Assembly (NCBI RefSeq): GCF_040802235.1
Contig: NC_133157.1
Location: 31,079,501 to 31,143,500 of the forward strand
DNA from: Manis javanica
Lineage: Eukaryota > Chordata > Mammalia > Pholidota > Manidae
DNA: 64,000 bases
Reading direction: 5' to 3'
Shown: positions 1 to 13,375 of the stretch, piece after piece
Position numbering within the stretch: position 1 is the first letter of the stretch
Layout of the letters: every line of letters begins with the position of its first letter
The notes under the pieces: model-generated
The model's database searches: none
The model's input: the letters and a program-made list of their open reading frames with translations, nothing else
What the model was told of the DNA's origin: nothing
Made by a program: the position numbers and the translations under genes

Positions 1-269
1 TGAAGAAGAAAATTAAAACTTCTGTAACGCCACTACCTGAGATTAGCCGCCATTAATACTCTGCCCTGATTACTTCCAATCTTGTTCTTCTGATGTGTTA
101 AGGAACAAGAGCTAACATTTACTGAGTCCTTCCTCCTATGCCCAGAGCTAATAAAATAATTTAAATTTTTTAAAAATACTTTTAAAAACATTTCAACAAT
201 CCCAAGAAATAGGCACTATTATTATTTTAATTTTACAGATAAGGAAATCGGGATTGAAGAGGTATGTGC

Positions 270-510
270 CCATTCCGTCTACCACTTTTGTAGGTTACTT
301 TTTATCATTTAAGCTTATATCAGAAATGTTTTCCCACATCATTAACTATCCCACAAAAGAGATTCCCTTAATGGCTGCATACTATTCTACTACATGGGCC
401 TGTCATCATTTATTTAACCATTTCAGTATTTCTGTTCAATTGTTAGTGATTTTTTTTTTAATAGAACAAACCCTGCTGTTGTGAACAATGTGTGTACGTC
501 TAAGCACTCT
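270..510 (-). repeat. Degenerate LINE 3'-end fragment
   Basis: The run from 'taatggctgcatactattct' through 'atcatttatttaaccatttc' to the 'ctgttgtgaacaatg' phrase follows the antisense order typical of mammalian L1/HAL1 3' ends. It is heavily diverged and no subfamily can be assigned by eye. Confidence 0.4.
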
Positions 511-2319
511 GGCCTTTTTTTTTAAAGTGGCAGTAACATTACTGAGTCAAGTTTTTTTCAGGCTCTTTCTACATATTGTCAAGTTGCCTTCCAGAAGGTT
601 CTACTATTTTACATTCGTCCAGAAATAAAGGCATCCATTTTATGCCCTTGCCAGCCCTAAGTGTTATTAATTTTAAATCCTAACCAATGTAAATGGGGAA
701 ACATGTATCATAATTTTAGTTCATTTTTCTGATAAAGGAGAAACAAAACCTAATATGGTTCTTCCAAAAATTTTAATTCAGCCTCTCGCATGTTCCAGGC
801 TCTTTTCTGGGGACTGAGGATGGGACAGTGAACAAGACAAACCCAGCCCCTGCCTTCCTGGGACTCACAAATAAGAGGTGCATTCAACGCATAATGGATT
901 GCGATGGAAAGGGGCATGTCACAAGCACTTGGCAGCATGTCGTGTCTATTGGTCCCCTTTATGTAAAGTGCAAAGAGCTAATTCTGACCTCACAGCAACC
1001 CGTTTCAGCTAAGAACTATTGCTGACCCCGTTCTACAGATGAGGAAATTGAGTTGCTAAGAGGTCAAGTAATTTGCCCAGAGTCATACGACAAAGAAGAA
1101 GCAAAAGCAAGATGCAAACCCAGGCAGTTCAGCCCCAGAGGTGTGCTGAGGGTGTGCAGAGGCACCAAACAGGGTGAAAAGGAGATACAGGAAAGCAGAA
1201 AAAACAAAATGGACTTGAACAAACAGTAAAAGGATCAGAAATAGAAGATGTTCATTTGTATCAGAAATATTACCATAAGGTATTGTACAATATCTTTCCT
1301 TTTTTTTAGAGGAGTAGGTGAGGATGGCATGTGGCAAAAATCAGCAGATCATACATGCATTGGACAAAAACATGGAACAGTCCAAAGACAGAGGAAAAGA
1401 ATGGTCTAAATTTTTCTGCTATGAGACAGCAGAGGAAAGATGAAGGGAGAGACCTCAAGGAATGGGAAATGTAGAGGGGTCAATCCTAGCAGCATTCAAA
1501 ACTGAGCAGATAGGGAGAAAATAGAAACTTGTACTTTTCCTGGGCTTCTGACCAAGTGATCTCCCAGCTTGGCCTGAGGTTAAGGCTCCTCTGGCCGGAC
1601 GGAAGTTTTGCAGTTGGTGGGAGGACATTCCCATGGGCTGCAGCGCCATCTAGTCGAGGTGTCGGGGAACTGGCACCCCAACCACCGGCCTGCTACCTTC
1701 CTTGGAGACAAGCTCCCTCTGGGCTAAGTGCTGAAGTCAGCGTGAACGAACAAGTGTGTCCTCCAGAAGTAAACTGTCCATCTGGAGAGACGATCACAGG
1801 TTATCGAGCAGGACTTACACAGGTGTTCAGGGAACAGAGAGGAGCAAGGCTGGCCGACACTGAGGGTCGGGAGGCACCATGAGGAAGCAATATTCAGACT
1901 CAAATGATGAGTAACATTTGTCAAGCAGTAGAGGGGAAAGAAAATTCCAGACAACGGGACCAGGGACTCAAAGGTCCAGAGTTTAGTACATTCAGGGAAG
2001 GTGGGAGCATTCAAATAGAAAACCAATAGGCATCTTACAAACCATCCAGTTAAACTTCCTTGTTTTGCAGATGACTTTACCACGAGTCTGGCAAGGAGAG
2101 GACCTTGTGCAGATTCACACCACAGGTTAGGAGTGTCCACACTGGAACCCCTAGCTCCTGACTTTCAGCCCCATCCATGCTCCTCTGACTGAACCACAAA
2201 AGAACAAGGCTTGCAACCAGCTTTCTGGAAAAGCTCACTGTTGCCTGGCAGGGCCCAATAGTAGGGCTGCATACACCAAATTTAGACCTTGAACTCAAGA
2301 AGACATGCTTGGGTTCAAA

Positions 2320-2480
2320 ACCCTCCTCCAGTAGCTACATGACCTTTGTCACATTACTTATTCTTTCCAAGTCTCAGTTTTCGTATCGGTCAGATGGGAA
2401 TTATAATAGTCCTTACCTGGGAGGGCTGTTGGATGAGTAGAAAGTCAGTGCATGGGCCCAATACCTGGCATATGCTACAT
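2320..2480 (+). repeat. MIR SINE fragment
   Basis: The MIR core order is visible: a 'gttcaaaaccct' region, then 'tgacctttgtcacattactt', a 'aagtctcagttttc' phrase, 'agatgggaattataatagt' and 'ggctgttggatgag'. Ancient tRNA-derived SINE, diverged and without coding potential. Confidence 0.6.
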
Positions 2481-3756
2481 GCTCAGTTGTCAGAGATGAA
2501 AGACTACAATTTTAATATTTTATGGTAATATTACTAGTACTTTTTCTGACTTGAAAGTATTCATTATTACTAATTAATTGTTTACTATGTATTATATTTA
2601 CTGTTTTTGAAGTATTGAGAACTTCCTGAAGGAACTGGGGCTGTTCTGTCTGATAAGAACAAACACAGATGTGACAGTCCTGTTTTCAAAAACGTGAAGA
2701 GCTGAGAACAGGAGTGGGGATGGCCTGAGGGGCCCCAAGCAGCCGAGCCAACAGTGGTTGGGAGCTGCAGGATGACAGATTTCACTTCAGTGTGAAGAAC
2801 TTTTCTGCCCGTCTGGCAGCCTTGGGAGGAAGGTATCTGCTTGTTATTGGAAATGCTCAGAAACCAGATGACCATTTGTCAGGGCTGTGCCCTACCTTCA
2901 CAGGGCAGGAAGTCATCTCGTCCATTTCACTATCTGATGCCTTAAACATCTAATTGAGCTCTGCTTTCTAGGGGAATATGATTTGGTAGGTCATCTGGGA
3001 AGACAGCTGTCTATGTTTATAAATTTCAAAGTCATGAGCAATGCTCAAAGAAGTCAGGATCCAAAATGCATAACCTTGTTTTTCAGAGTAATTCATTAGA
3101 TTTTAGCTGGAAACGTGCTGAGAAGGCTGAGGTGCCTGTGTCAGACTGGAGACAAGGGAAATGGGCCTGAGGGACAGAAGGCAGCTTGGCCCTGCTCCCC
3201 AAGTGCTGCCTGTACAATGTGTCTTCATTCTGAGAAGCTGGGAAGGGCTTCCACCATCCCTGATAGCCATATAGAAAGTAGAGGTATCATCTTAAAATCA
3301 TTAAATAACAGAACACATTGAGTGCTCACTATTCAAACATTTATGCAGGGTCTCCTGTATGCAAAGCACTTGGGATATTATAGTAAATCCAAATACCAGA
3401 GTCTAGAGGAAGCTAGGAAGAGTATAGTAGGAAGGTACTAAGATCTGGGAACAGATTAACTGCAGTGCAAAGCCCAAAGGCCTAGTGCTATAAGACAGAC
3501 CTGGGGGGTTGCATGACTCTGAGACAGCTCTGGAAGAAGGTTTTGTGGAGGAAGGGACAGGTGAGCTGGGCCTTTAGTAACACATAGGATTAAGACCCAA
3601 AATGACAGCAGGGAAGAGCTTCTCAGGGGATATAGCAGTGCGGGCAGAAGTCAGGTGGTGGGGAGGAGAGCAGCCTGAAAGTATGAGCTGGTGGGGTGGG
3701 GATAGAGTCCCAGGGTAGGGAGTGTGAAGGGGTGGTATATGAGGTCAGAGATGTAA

Positions 3757-4318
3757 TCATCTAGTAATTCCACTCCCATGAGAATTGAAAACATGCCTCC
3801 ACATAAAAACCTGTGCACCAATGCTCATGGTGGCATTGCTCAAAATAACCAAAAAGTGGAAACAACCCAGATGTCCATCAGCTGATGAATGGATAGATAA
3901 AATGTTGTAGATCTGTACAATGGAATATTATTTAACGTTTGGCAACAAAAAGGAATGAAGTAGTTATACATGCTACAACATGGATGAACCTTAGAAACAT
4001 GTCCTAAATGAAAGAAGCCAGACACACAAACTGTGTATTCTATGGTTCCATTTACACGAAAGGCCCAGAGTAGTCAAATCTATAGAGACAGAAAGATTGG
4101 TGGCTGCCTAGGGCCAGGGGAGAATGGGGGATGTAGGAGTTAATGGCTAAAGGGTATAGGGTTTTTTGGGGAGGTGATAAAAAACGTTCTGAAATTGACT
4201 ATGGTAATGGTTGCACAACCATTAAGACTAGGAACCACTGAATTACACACTTTAAATGAGTACACTGTGTGGTATGTGAGAGTACAGATGATACCTAGAT
4301 TTTTTTAATTCCTTCATC
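3757..4318 (+). mobile_element. Ancient L1M 3' end
   Basis: Shows the familiar end of L1 ORF2 and 3'UTR: 'aattccactcccatgagaat', 'caacccagatgtccatcagc', 'gatgaatggatagataaaat', 'acaatggaatattatttaac', then the 'aggggagaatgggg' and 'cacttt-aaatgagtacactgtgtggtatgtgag' 3' region. Riddled with indels, so a fossil. Same class as the pieces at 7945-8705 and 23525-23905. Confidence 0.7.
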
Positions 4319-7300
4319 AGTAAAAAAAATTTTTCTAATGACAGAGGATTGACATGGGGTTGTCAGGCAGGTACATTTTTAAAAACCAACTACCATCTCA
4401 TCAGTATCATTTTCTAAGGAAAAAAGCATTTGAACTTAAAAAGCAGCATCAATCTCTCTCAACATGAAGATGAACTCCTCAAGCTACATTAATTTTATGA
4501 AATCCATTCTATTGGCTTTATTTTTCCCATTTTGGTGTGAATGATGACCATTCCTCAGAAATTGTCACAGGCTGTGGCCAGGTGCATAGGGATCTTGGAT
4601 CTGGTCTAGGCAAACTGGTTTATTTTGTATTACCCAAATTTGTCTGAATCTCCCCGTGCAGTTTTACATCCAGAAAGCTCTTCCTCCTTCTCTCCTGCTC
4701 ACTGTCCAGAGCCCAGCTCCTAAGTGGCAGAAGTGTAGGGTTCCCCCAGCAACAACCTAAAGGCACAGCTGCTCACACAAGCACCCGGCAGCATGGGTGA
4801 GTGACGTGGCTGTGAGTGTGTGTCAGCCACGAGCAGGGTGACAGGACAGCCAGGAGGCCTGCCCACAGAGTGGCCCTTCTGCTGGCACATGCAGGTGAAG
4901 CCATTTGACACAGGCGTGCTGACAACGCCGTGGCAGCGGTTCTCGGGGAGATGCCTGAGAGGTGAGCACTGGCTTCCTGAGAGTCTCACATGATCCAGGA
5001 TGCCCTGAGGGCCCTGGGTGCCACAGCCAGCTCCCTGTCAGCAGTGGGGTGGCAGATGCTGGGAGAGGTAGCCTCACAGGCAGCAGCCCCAGGATACTGG
5101 GTACTACTGCTCACGTGAAGGTTCTGGAATCCCCTTAACCTCAAGGCCTGTGGAAAAATAAACCATGGCTCTAAGATGAAGATAATTCCAGAAAGGCCTG
5201 GTGCCAAGTGTCAGCTGACTTTCACTCAGGAACAAACATTCTCAAAAAAACCCCAGTGTGTCTGTGACCACTAGTAACAGTCCTCCACCGTGGCCAGATA
5301 TGAACATAAGCACCCTGTCTTTTTCTGCCAACAGTGTTGGGGGCAGCACTTTTCTAACTGCCCTCTGCAGGAGAGGTTAGGGGAGTCTTTGTCCTTGGAA
5401 CTGGTCTGTAGCCAAGCTGTTTGACTTTTAGTCTTTCCCATTTAATCCATTTCAGAGACAAAGCAAGGGGAAAAAGGTTAAATGTCCAGGGGGAAGTTAG
5501 AGACCTTGAGGCAAAACTGGAAAGAAGTTTGTAGATCTCCTGACCCAAAGAGCTCACACTACAAAGAGGGAAACTGAGGCCCAGACAGGAAGAGAATTCC
5601 TCAAGATCCCCTAGGAGAGCTGGAGTTCAGTCAGCGCAGACCTCTTTCAACTATGTACTGAACCATCCAGATTGTCATTCCTTATAATCATAACAAAAGT
5701 CGTTTCCCTTCTAGAGAATGGGAGAATAGGTACCAGCCTGGCCCAGGACATGTGAGGAAAGGTTATTCTGCAGTGAGGAGGGTGTCTACAGCAGCAGACA
5801 GTTACACAGCACGTACTTACCCTTCATAGTAGTATTGCCACTAAAGGCTGAAGGTAGAGGGTCCCCAAGGTTTAAGTAAAGACACCACAAAATCTGTTCT
5901 CTCAGCACCTTCCTATTTGGCCCAGATGGGGAAGCCAAGGCCCAGAGGAGGAGCAGAAACCAAGTGCAGGTCAGTCAGGTGGAGGATGGGCTTCAGGGCC
6001 AGGCCTCAGTAGGTCTGGCCCTGCTCTCTTCTTGGCAGTGGGTCAGACCATCAGCAATCCCTGTCCTGAGGCTACCAGCCAGTCTTGAACTTGGGACTTT
6101 GTCTCAGCTTTCCCTGCACAGCCAGCTGTCTCTTCAGGCCAGTCGGCGCCAGGCTGATGTCTCATTCCTCTCCTTGGCCCCAGAGCAAGGGACACGCTTT
6201 CCAGCAGCCTGATGCCACCCCCCATGGCGTGACTTCTATGTAGTGGCCCAGGTGACAGCTGGTTTGGAGGCTGGCAGGCTGCGGCTCTGAGCCGGGCCTG
6301 GCTAGCTCCATGAGGATCCCCTGCCTGCCAGGAGGGCTCGGGTTCTACTGCCCTCTGGCCACGTGTCACAGCAGGACACGGTGAACGCTCCCTGTGCCTC
6401 CAGGGTTGGGCTGTGCAGGCCAAATGGGGCAAGAGCCCTGAAAGTAACCCAGGCAACACCCCTGTCCTGGGCTGTCTTCAGGGCATGCATCAGGGAGGCA
6501 GTGGAACAGAGTCTTGACCTCAGATCCCCCAGGTGCAGACCCATCTCCAGAAGCCCGTCTTGTAGAGGAAACCAGCAGATCAGCTCAGCAAAGGTGGAGT
6601 AGAGGGAGTTGCCTTTCCCCAGAAAGAGTCAATAACATCAGAAAGTAATACCCTGCCCATGACCCAGGCACCACATTCCTGTGGCCGAAGGGCCTCAAAG
6701 ATCTTCCAGCCAAGTCCTTCACAGTGCAGGAAAGAAAACGGAGGCCCAGAGAGAGGAAGGAGCTTGCCTTGTGTCACACTGCAACTTAAAGCCAGAACTG
6801 AAATGCCATCCTGCTGTCCTGTCCCATTCTCAGCCCACAAACGCTGTCAGAGCATGGAGATGACAGACCTCATTCAGGTGCCCAAGGCATCAAGAGGGAA
6901 GACTGTCTGGGAGACGCTCACAGGCTGAGGGCTGGTGCAGCTGCAGTCACTGCACCAGGCAGCGGCAGACATCACACAGAGCATGTACATGCAGTGCCTT
7001 CTTTAATACATCCAGCAATCCTATAAAATTAGTGCAATTATCATCATCATTCCCATTAAAGCTAGCCCAAAGGCCCTCACTGGACCCCCTCTTGTCCTCC
7101 TTTGTCCTTGTTTCCCCTTGACTATTAAGGCCAGTCACCTCCAGTGGACCCCTGGAAGAGGGAAGGGGACATAAACAAAATTCCAGGTATCCAAGGTATG
7201 GAGGACCACAGTATGGACTCTCTGCTAACCAGCATCTGAAACCCCTCTCCAACCACTGGACAGAAACAGTCTGGGGGTGTTCAGCACTCCCCCCATGTGG

Positions 7301-7944
7301 CTCACCCTGCAACCAGCATAGGGCCCAGTGGACTCACCAGAGCCAGAGCCTCCTAGCAAGCACAGGCTGAGAAGAAGCTTGGCCCCTGTAACCCCAGCCC
7401 CTCTATTAAACACACCCAGACTCTGTCTCCTTCTCCTCCTCCTCTCCGCCCCGCAGCCAGCTGCCCACCCCCTGGAGGAAGCCACAGTTAGAGCCCCCTG
7501 CCGTCTCTCCCGGCCAGCCTGGGGATGCCTTGTTCTGGGGATGCCCTTCCTGTCCCTCAGACCCAGCCAGGGACAGTATGGAGCATGTCTGGAGATGGTG
7601 GCTCAGAGAGGGAGAGGGCCCTAGAAAAGCAACAGAGGAGCTTGAAGGCAGGGGAACCATTCAGCCTGAGGAAGGAGAAACTCAGGAGGATGTAGTCAGT
7701 GTTGCCACATCCCTGGAAGGATGTCAGGGGCAGGGAGAGCAGATTTACTCTGCAGGGCTCCAGAGGAAAGAGTGGGAGGGTGCTCACAAGGGGCAGATCC
7801 TAGTTCAAAATAAGAAAAAGCTCCTTGACTATTGCAAGAGGGCCCACGGTACTTCAGATCAAACGGCAAACACGTTATATACTTCAAGGAGGGGAAGCAT
7901 GGAGTGAGGGCCCCAGAGGCAGCATATGAATAGAGTCTTAAAGG
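4319..7944. other. Intergenic, no gene seen
   Basis: No recognisable gene. GC rises near 4700-7700, but there is no dense CpG island and the frames are short and mutually overlapping. MIR-like antisense pieces carrying 'aaactgaggcccagacagg' (about 5570-5600) and 'acggaggcccagagagagg' (about 6738-6760) are present. Confidence 0.55.
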
Positions 7945-8705
7945 ATGAAGAGAAATATTTATGTACCTAATAACAGACCACCAAAATATATAAAGCAAAA
8001 ATTGACAGAACTGAAGGTAGAAATAGACAATTCTACAATAACAGTTGGACATGACTATCCCACTCTCAATAATGGATGGATAGAACAACCAGACAGAATA
8101 TAAGCAACTAAAGGACTTAAATAACACAATAAACCAACTAGATCTCACAGACGTAATACATAATAGACCAACCACAACAGCACATGCATTCTGCTCAAGT
8201 GCACATCGGACATTCTCCAGGACAGACCATATGTTAGGCCACAAATTAAGTCACAATAGCCAAAAGGTGGAATCAATCTAAGTGCCATCGAAAGATGAAT
8301 GGATAAACAAAATGTGGTCTGTCCATACTATGGAATATTATTAAGCCTTAAAAAGGAAGGAAATTCTGACACAGAATGGATGAATCTTGAAGACATATGC
8401 TAAGTGAAATGTCAGTCACACAAAGACAAATACAGTACAGCTCCATCCCTGCGAGGTACCTGGAGTAGTCAAATTCATAGAGACAGAAAATAGAATGGTG
8501 ACTGCCAGGGGCTAGTCGGGAGGGGAACTGGGAGTCATTGTGCAATGGGCACAGAGTTTCAGTTTTGTAAGATGAAGAGGTCTGGAGATAGGCTATATGG
8601 TGATGGTTACACAACAGTGTGGATGTACTTAATGCTACTATACTGTACACTAAAAAATGGTTAAAATGATAAATTTTATGTTATATATATTTTACCACAA
8701 TTTTT
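7945..8705 (+). mobile_element. Ancient L1M, internally deleted
   Basis: From 7945 to about 8260 the sequence follows the endonuclease-domain region of L1 ORF2 ('atttatgtacctaataacag', 'gcattctgctcaagtgcaca', 'aggacagaccatatgttagg'). At about 8262 it jumps directly to the ORF2 C-terminal and 3'UTR part ('gaatggataaacaaaatgtg', 'atggaatattattaagcctt') and ends in a T/A-rich tail near 8700. The middle of ORF2 is deleted and no frame is open. Confidence 0.75.
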
Positions 8706-11034
8706 TTAAATAAGTAATTTTAAAAACAAAAGAATGAGGAGGGAGTGTTTCCAAGCCATCCAGGTGGGGGAGAAAAGTCTAGACAGAAGAAACAGCTTGA
8801 GCAAGAGCATAGGGGTGCAAAGGCAGCAATGCTCTTGAAATAGCAACAGCATGCCCACTGTGTAAGATACATAAGGCAAGGGTAGCCACAGGGGGCTGGA
8901 GAGCTTCCCTGAAGGCCCTGCTTGGGCTTGCATGCCTCTCTCAGCTCTCGGAAAGTCATGGTCACAGTCGTGGCTTAGAACAATCAAACTAAGAGGAGCA
9001 CAGGGAAGGTAGACAGGACCAGGGAGAGGGGTAAAGAGCAACAGCCCTTCTAGACAGACATTAAAAGGGAAACTACTTTCCAGACAGCTCCAGCTCCCAG
9101 CCCTGTGGTCGCCCTCTGAGGTCACCTGAGTGCTGCGGTGAGAGTGACTCAAGCCATTTGCCCCATGAGGCCACCAGCAGAAGGCAGGAGGGATTCCCCT
9201 GAGAAATGTAACTAGGAGCAGACGCATGGGTGGGAGGCCCTGTGCAAGAAGCTCCTCTGCCACGTCCTTCCATCTGGGGCACCGTGCAGCCTGCCTGATG
9301 ACACATGAGCAGTGACGGCGGGCGTGTCGCCCTGCAGGCCCACCGTGTGGTTTTCACCAACTCACAGGAAGGAAAGTGCAGCTGCTAGAAGGTGCATATG
9401 GGTGTGAGGAGTGGGAGGGGGCCTTATGAAGTCTTTCAATCAAGTAAAGGTGGGAAAACCCAACTCTGCAATTTACAAACAGTGCCCTGGGGCAGCCCCT
9501 TGTTCTCTGTGGGTCTCAGATTGCCCACCTGTGAAATGAAGGGCTTAGACCTACAACTGCACTGTTATACTCCCAATACTAAGAAGGCAGGACATTACTG
9601 GACATGTTTTAGTAATGACATAATCCAGGGGGCACACACGCGGGCCAGAGGATGAGATAGATGTTCTTTACTTTTCCCCATGAGTGGTGTAGGTCTGCTT
9701 CTAGGCTAGCACTGGTGACCTTAAGTGAGTGAATCCTCAGTGACCTCCCTTCTCTCTCTCCCTCTCTCTACTTCCCTGGTTTCTTCCTCTTAAGAGAGAA
9801 GGAGCATTATAGGGAGCTTGGCATCCTATGGGTAGAAGAACAACGAAGGCAAGTCCTTCCCGACCTAGCCACAGGATAGAACATCTATGAACTAAATCTG
9901 TGAGTAACATCAGCTGCCTTTTACCTAAAACTGGTGTGTTATTTTACTCAGAACACTACTTGATCTTTCTAAAGGAAGCAAGTGAAGTAAAAAATACATA
10001 TATATATATCCTCAAGGAAGAATTTGCTGAAAACCAGATTGTCAAAAGTCAATTTTCCAAATGATCAATTTGTTGTATTACTGAGAATGCCCTTAATATG
10101 ATGTTGTAGTTCCACCACCGTGATAGCAAAATTGTTTATGCCCTAGTGAGTTGCACTAGCCCTGAGATATGCAGGCTCTGCCATCGGCCCCAAGGGACTT
10201 CAGGATTGCCCTTGGGGTCGCCTCCATTCCCACCTGCCGGAAGCGGAGGAACACACGGACTGGCCCACATGGGAGGAACACATCACTGCCACTCACATTC
10301 CGTGGGCTGGCTCCAAGTTGCATGTCTACCTACAGAGGGGGCTGGAAGTGTAGTCCCCGAGCAGACAACCCCTCTGCAGTAACTCTGGGAGCCCTGAAAA
10401 GCAGCAGTTCTCTCCAGCAGGCAGCCAGCCGTCTCTGACACGTGTCAGTTGCAGACACCAGGGTCTTCTCAAATGCTCAGCATCCTACTGAGACACACAC
10501 GTGGGCCTTTCCTTACGCCGGCCGTCTCCTCCGTTTGGGCAGACTTACGTTCCATACCTGCCACTGCCCCTGCCCCAGACGTGGGACATGTGAATGAAAG
10601 AGAGGACTTTTCCTTAAACGTGGCTCTCACGTGTGTCGAGACATCTTGCTGGCCTCAGCCCTGCCTCCACCTTGCCTCTGTGCCCAGCCTGGCATCTCCC
10701 TCATCCCTGCCATTTCACAAATGGGCTTCCCGTTCAATACAGTCTGTTGTTTTCTCTGTGTTTAAAGACTTGTGCCACATCCACCTTGGAAGGTAAGGCC
10801 TGCAGAACTCCATGAAACCCACGCTGGAGGCGGAGAGCTTAGCTCTGAGAGGCTAAGTGGCTACAGACAGGCCATACAGTGAGCTGTTCACCGTGCCAGT
10901 GGAAGAGGGAGCCTTGCACTTTGAAACTGGGAAGGCTGTCCTGGCCCCTCTTTGACCTCTCCACAGAACCGCCCCTAAATAGACCTGGAAAGCACATCTC
11001 ACTTAAATATAGGGAACAAAATAAGAATGTGGGG
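8706..11034. other. Intergenic, no gene seen
   Basis: No gene recognised. A MIR-like piece lies near 9445-9565 ('tctgtgggtctcagattgcc', 'cacctgtgaaatgaaggg') and a short AT dinucleotide tract near 9993-10009. The open frames are shadows without similarity to known proteins. Confidence 0.55.
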
Positions 11035-12270
11035 ACTTGGGCTCCCAGCCAAGATGGTGTAACAGGGACTGATTAACCCTCTTGCTTGAAACAACAAAAA
11101 AAGGAGAAGGAGAAGAAAAAGGAAGGAAGGAAGGAAGGACGGAAGGAAGGAAGGAAGGAAGGAAGGAAGGAAGGAAGGAAGGAAGGAAGGAAGGAAGGAA
11201 GGAAGGAAGGAAGGAAGGAAGGAAGGAAGGAAGGAAGGAGGGAGGGAGGGAGAGAGGGAGGGAGGGAGGGAGGGAGGGAGAAAAAAGCACAAAATTCATA
11301 AAACAGTGGTTTTTCAAGACACTGGCAGTCACAACTACGCCTGAGAGACCAGAGGCAAATGCAGTAAGCCCTATGTTGCCCCAGTTTACTGCCTTGGGCA
11401 GCATGAGGGGAGCTGGGGCAGAACCGGGCAGACCCCCTGAGTTAAAGAGATGGAGCTGAGGGTCCAGAGGCTATGACCCAGAGCGCCGGAGAGGAGAGCT
11501 CATGCAGAGCGCCTCGGACATCTGTGCCTCCATCAACGAACGACACACTTGTAGGGAGCTACTGGAGGTGGAGGGAGGAACCAGTCAACAGAATTAGGGG
11601 CAACAGGGCTCAGAGGTCACTCAGGAATGGGAGCAGGGCCCACAGCCACCAGTCAGACAGGAAAACTCGCTGTTCATAGGCACGGGGTAAAGCACTCAGC
11701 AGTGAAGAATATAACCAGCCCTCATGCAGTGCTTCAGACCCACCCAGCACATCATAAAAACTGAGACCTGAAGGAATCGCACCATTTCCCAAGTACTTAA
11801 CTGCATCCCAGAACAAAAATCAAGATTGATTGAATACAAAATATCCAGCGCCAACAAGGTAACATTCACAATGTCTGGTATCCAGTCAACGTTTACCAGG
11901 CATGCAAAGTATCAGGAAAACATGACCCATAATGAGGCCAGTCCATCAAAACCAATTCAGAACTAACACAGGGGTTAGAATTAGCAGAGAGGACCCTAAA
12001 CAGTTATTACATTGAACTCTCAATGTTCAAAAAGTTGAGTAAACTGGAGAATAAACAAAAAGACCCAAATAAGGCTTCCAGAGATAAAAACTGCAACATA
12101 TAAGATGGAAAACACACTGATTTGGATGACCAGTAGGTTAGGATGCAGGAGAAAGGGATTAGTGAGCTTGATGGCGTTACAACAGAACCAAGGCAAAATG
12201 AAACACAGAAAAGAAGAACTTCCAAAAAGAAGAGCAGCAGTGAACTGTGGGACAAACTGAAATAAAGAAT
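11035..12270 (+). mobile_element. Ancient L1/HAL1 5' region
   Basis: Begins with an L1-type 5' end phrase ('cagccaagatggtgtaacag'). It continues with a GC-rich 5'UTR-like stretch, then an A-rich strand with 'aaatcaagattgattgaata' and 'gttgagtaaactggag', typical of HAL1/L1 ORF1-upstream sequence. Many stops and indels. It is interrupted by the (GGAA)n tract, and its downstream parts may be the pieces at 12900-13370 and 14380-15430. Confidence 0.55.
11119..11280 (+). repeat. (GGAA)n / (GGGA)n microsatellite
   Basis: About 120 bp of nearly perfect GGAA tetranucleotide units (one GGAC interruption near 11139) followed by about 40 bp of GGGA units, embedded in an A-rich part of an old L1. The Glu/Gly/Arg/Lys frames on one strand and Leu/Pro/Ser/Phe frames on the other are microsatellite artefacts. 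GGAA arrays are stacked ETS core motifs. Confidence 0.97.
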
Positions 12271-12474
12271 GACCACTTCCCTTGCACATTCACCCTTTCA
12301 ACTCTCCCCTTTCAGACCCTCAGAGGCTGGTGTATAAGGGTGGCTTTGTCTTCCCAGCGTTGCTCTTACTTAAAGGGTTCTAGGGTGGGTGTCTAATAAA
12401 AAACATTTACTTAAGTGAAATATACCTACAGATGAGTACATATATCATGACTGTACAGCTCACTTATTTTAAAA

Positions 12475-12735
12475 AACATTTTTTAAAACTTCTTATTTTC
12501 AAATAATTTTAGATTTGCAGGAAAGCTGCAAAGACAGTACAGAGGTTTCTTGGCATACTCCTCTCCCAAGTCCCTCTGCTGTTAATGTCCTGCATAACTG
12601 TAGTGCATTTGTCAGAATTAATCTTGGTACGTTACTATTAATGAAACTACTGACTTTTTTCAGATTTTATCCATTTTTTCATGAGTGTTCTTATTCTATT
12701 CTAGGATCCAGTCCAAGACACCACAGTGCAGTTGG
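12475..12735 (-). mobile_element. L1M 3'UTR-like fragment
   Basis: The order 'aaataattttagatttgcag', 'aagacagtacagaggtttct', 'gttaatgtcctgcataactg', 'gtacgttactattaatgaaa' and 'aggatccagtccaagacacc' is that of a common old mammalian L1M 3' region. Diverged; strand is my best guess. Confidence 0.5.
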
Positions 12736-12899
12736 TACTCAAAGGTTTAAAGTTGAAACCCTGAACCAAAGCCTTGCTTTCCAGGCAGTCAGCAGTCAGA
12801 CATGATCAATAGAATAGAGGCCCTGTGGTGTCACTACCCACTACCCACACTTTATGCGCACAAGGATAGACACAGACTAGAGCTCTCTGTCGGAAATCC

Positions 12900-13370
12900 C
12901 CCTGTGTACATTACCAAAGTAGCATGAGCTCACTGGAAAAAAACTAGATATCTGAAAAGTAAGACTGTCCCCCCCCCCAAAAAAAACAATAAAAATAGCA
13001 TGCTGAACACTATTACCATATGAAGCAGAATAGATGAAAACTTAAAATAAACACATTTTCATTATGAGACATGGACAATAAATTATTTTTTTAAACCAAG
13101 TATAAATAATTCACATTAGATCAGCTAAATGGTAGGACAGATTCACCTGAAGAATTAGTGAACTAAAAGATCAGACTGAGGACTTCTCCTGGATGGCAGC
13201 AGAAAAGTTTAAATATATATGTAAAAGAAAACCTAATAAATAGATTAGAAGTTCCAACATACAAATAATAGGAGTTCTAACTAAAGAGAGAAAAAAACAA
13301 AAATAGAAAGAAATAGTTAGACAAATAGAATGGATGTTAATTTTCTAGGAAAAGCTAGAAAAAACCTAGC
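12900..13370 (+). mobile_element. Ancient L1/HAL1 ORF1-like fragment
   Basis: An A-rich strand with phrases such as 'gaggacttctcctggatggc', 'gcagaaaagtttaaatatat' and 'tagaagttccaacatacaaa ... aggagttctaactaaag' matches the decayed ORF1 region of HAL1/L1M elements. No open frame remains. Probably part of the same fossil that resumes after the hAT element at 14341. Confidence 0.4.
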
Positions 13371-13375
13371 TTAAG

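Larger units (their letters stand above)
1..3756. other. Intergenic, old repeats only
   Basis: No coding exon, splice-flanked conserved frame or RNA gene could be recognised. The open frames here are short, overlap on both strands and resemble no protein. Degenerate repeat pieces are present: an antisense LINE-like piece near 270-510, MIR/L2-like stretches near 775-1110 and 3310-3400, and a clearer MIR near 2320-2480. The remainder looks like unique, unconstrained DNA. Confidence 0.6.

Noticed and set aside
8706-9263. 185-codon minus-strand frame
   Set aside because: Leu/Pro/Ser-rich chance frame next to an L1 fragment, no domain or conserved motif.
11082-11459. Frames rich in Glu-Gly-Arg-Lys (plus) and Leu-Pro-Ser-Phe (minus)
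   Set aside because: Pure translation of the GGAA microsatellite; no gene signals.
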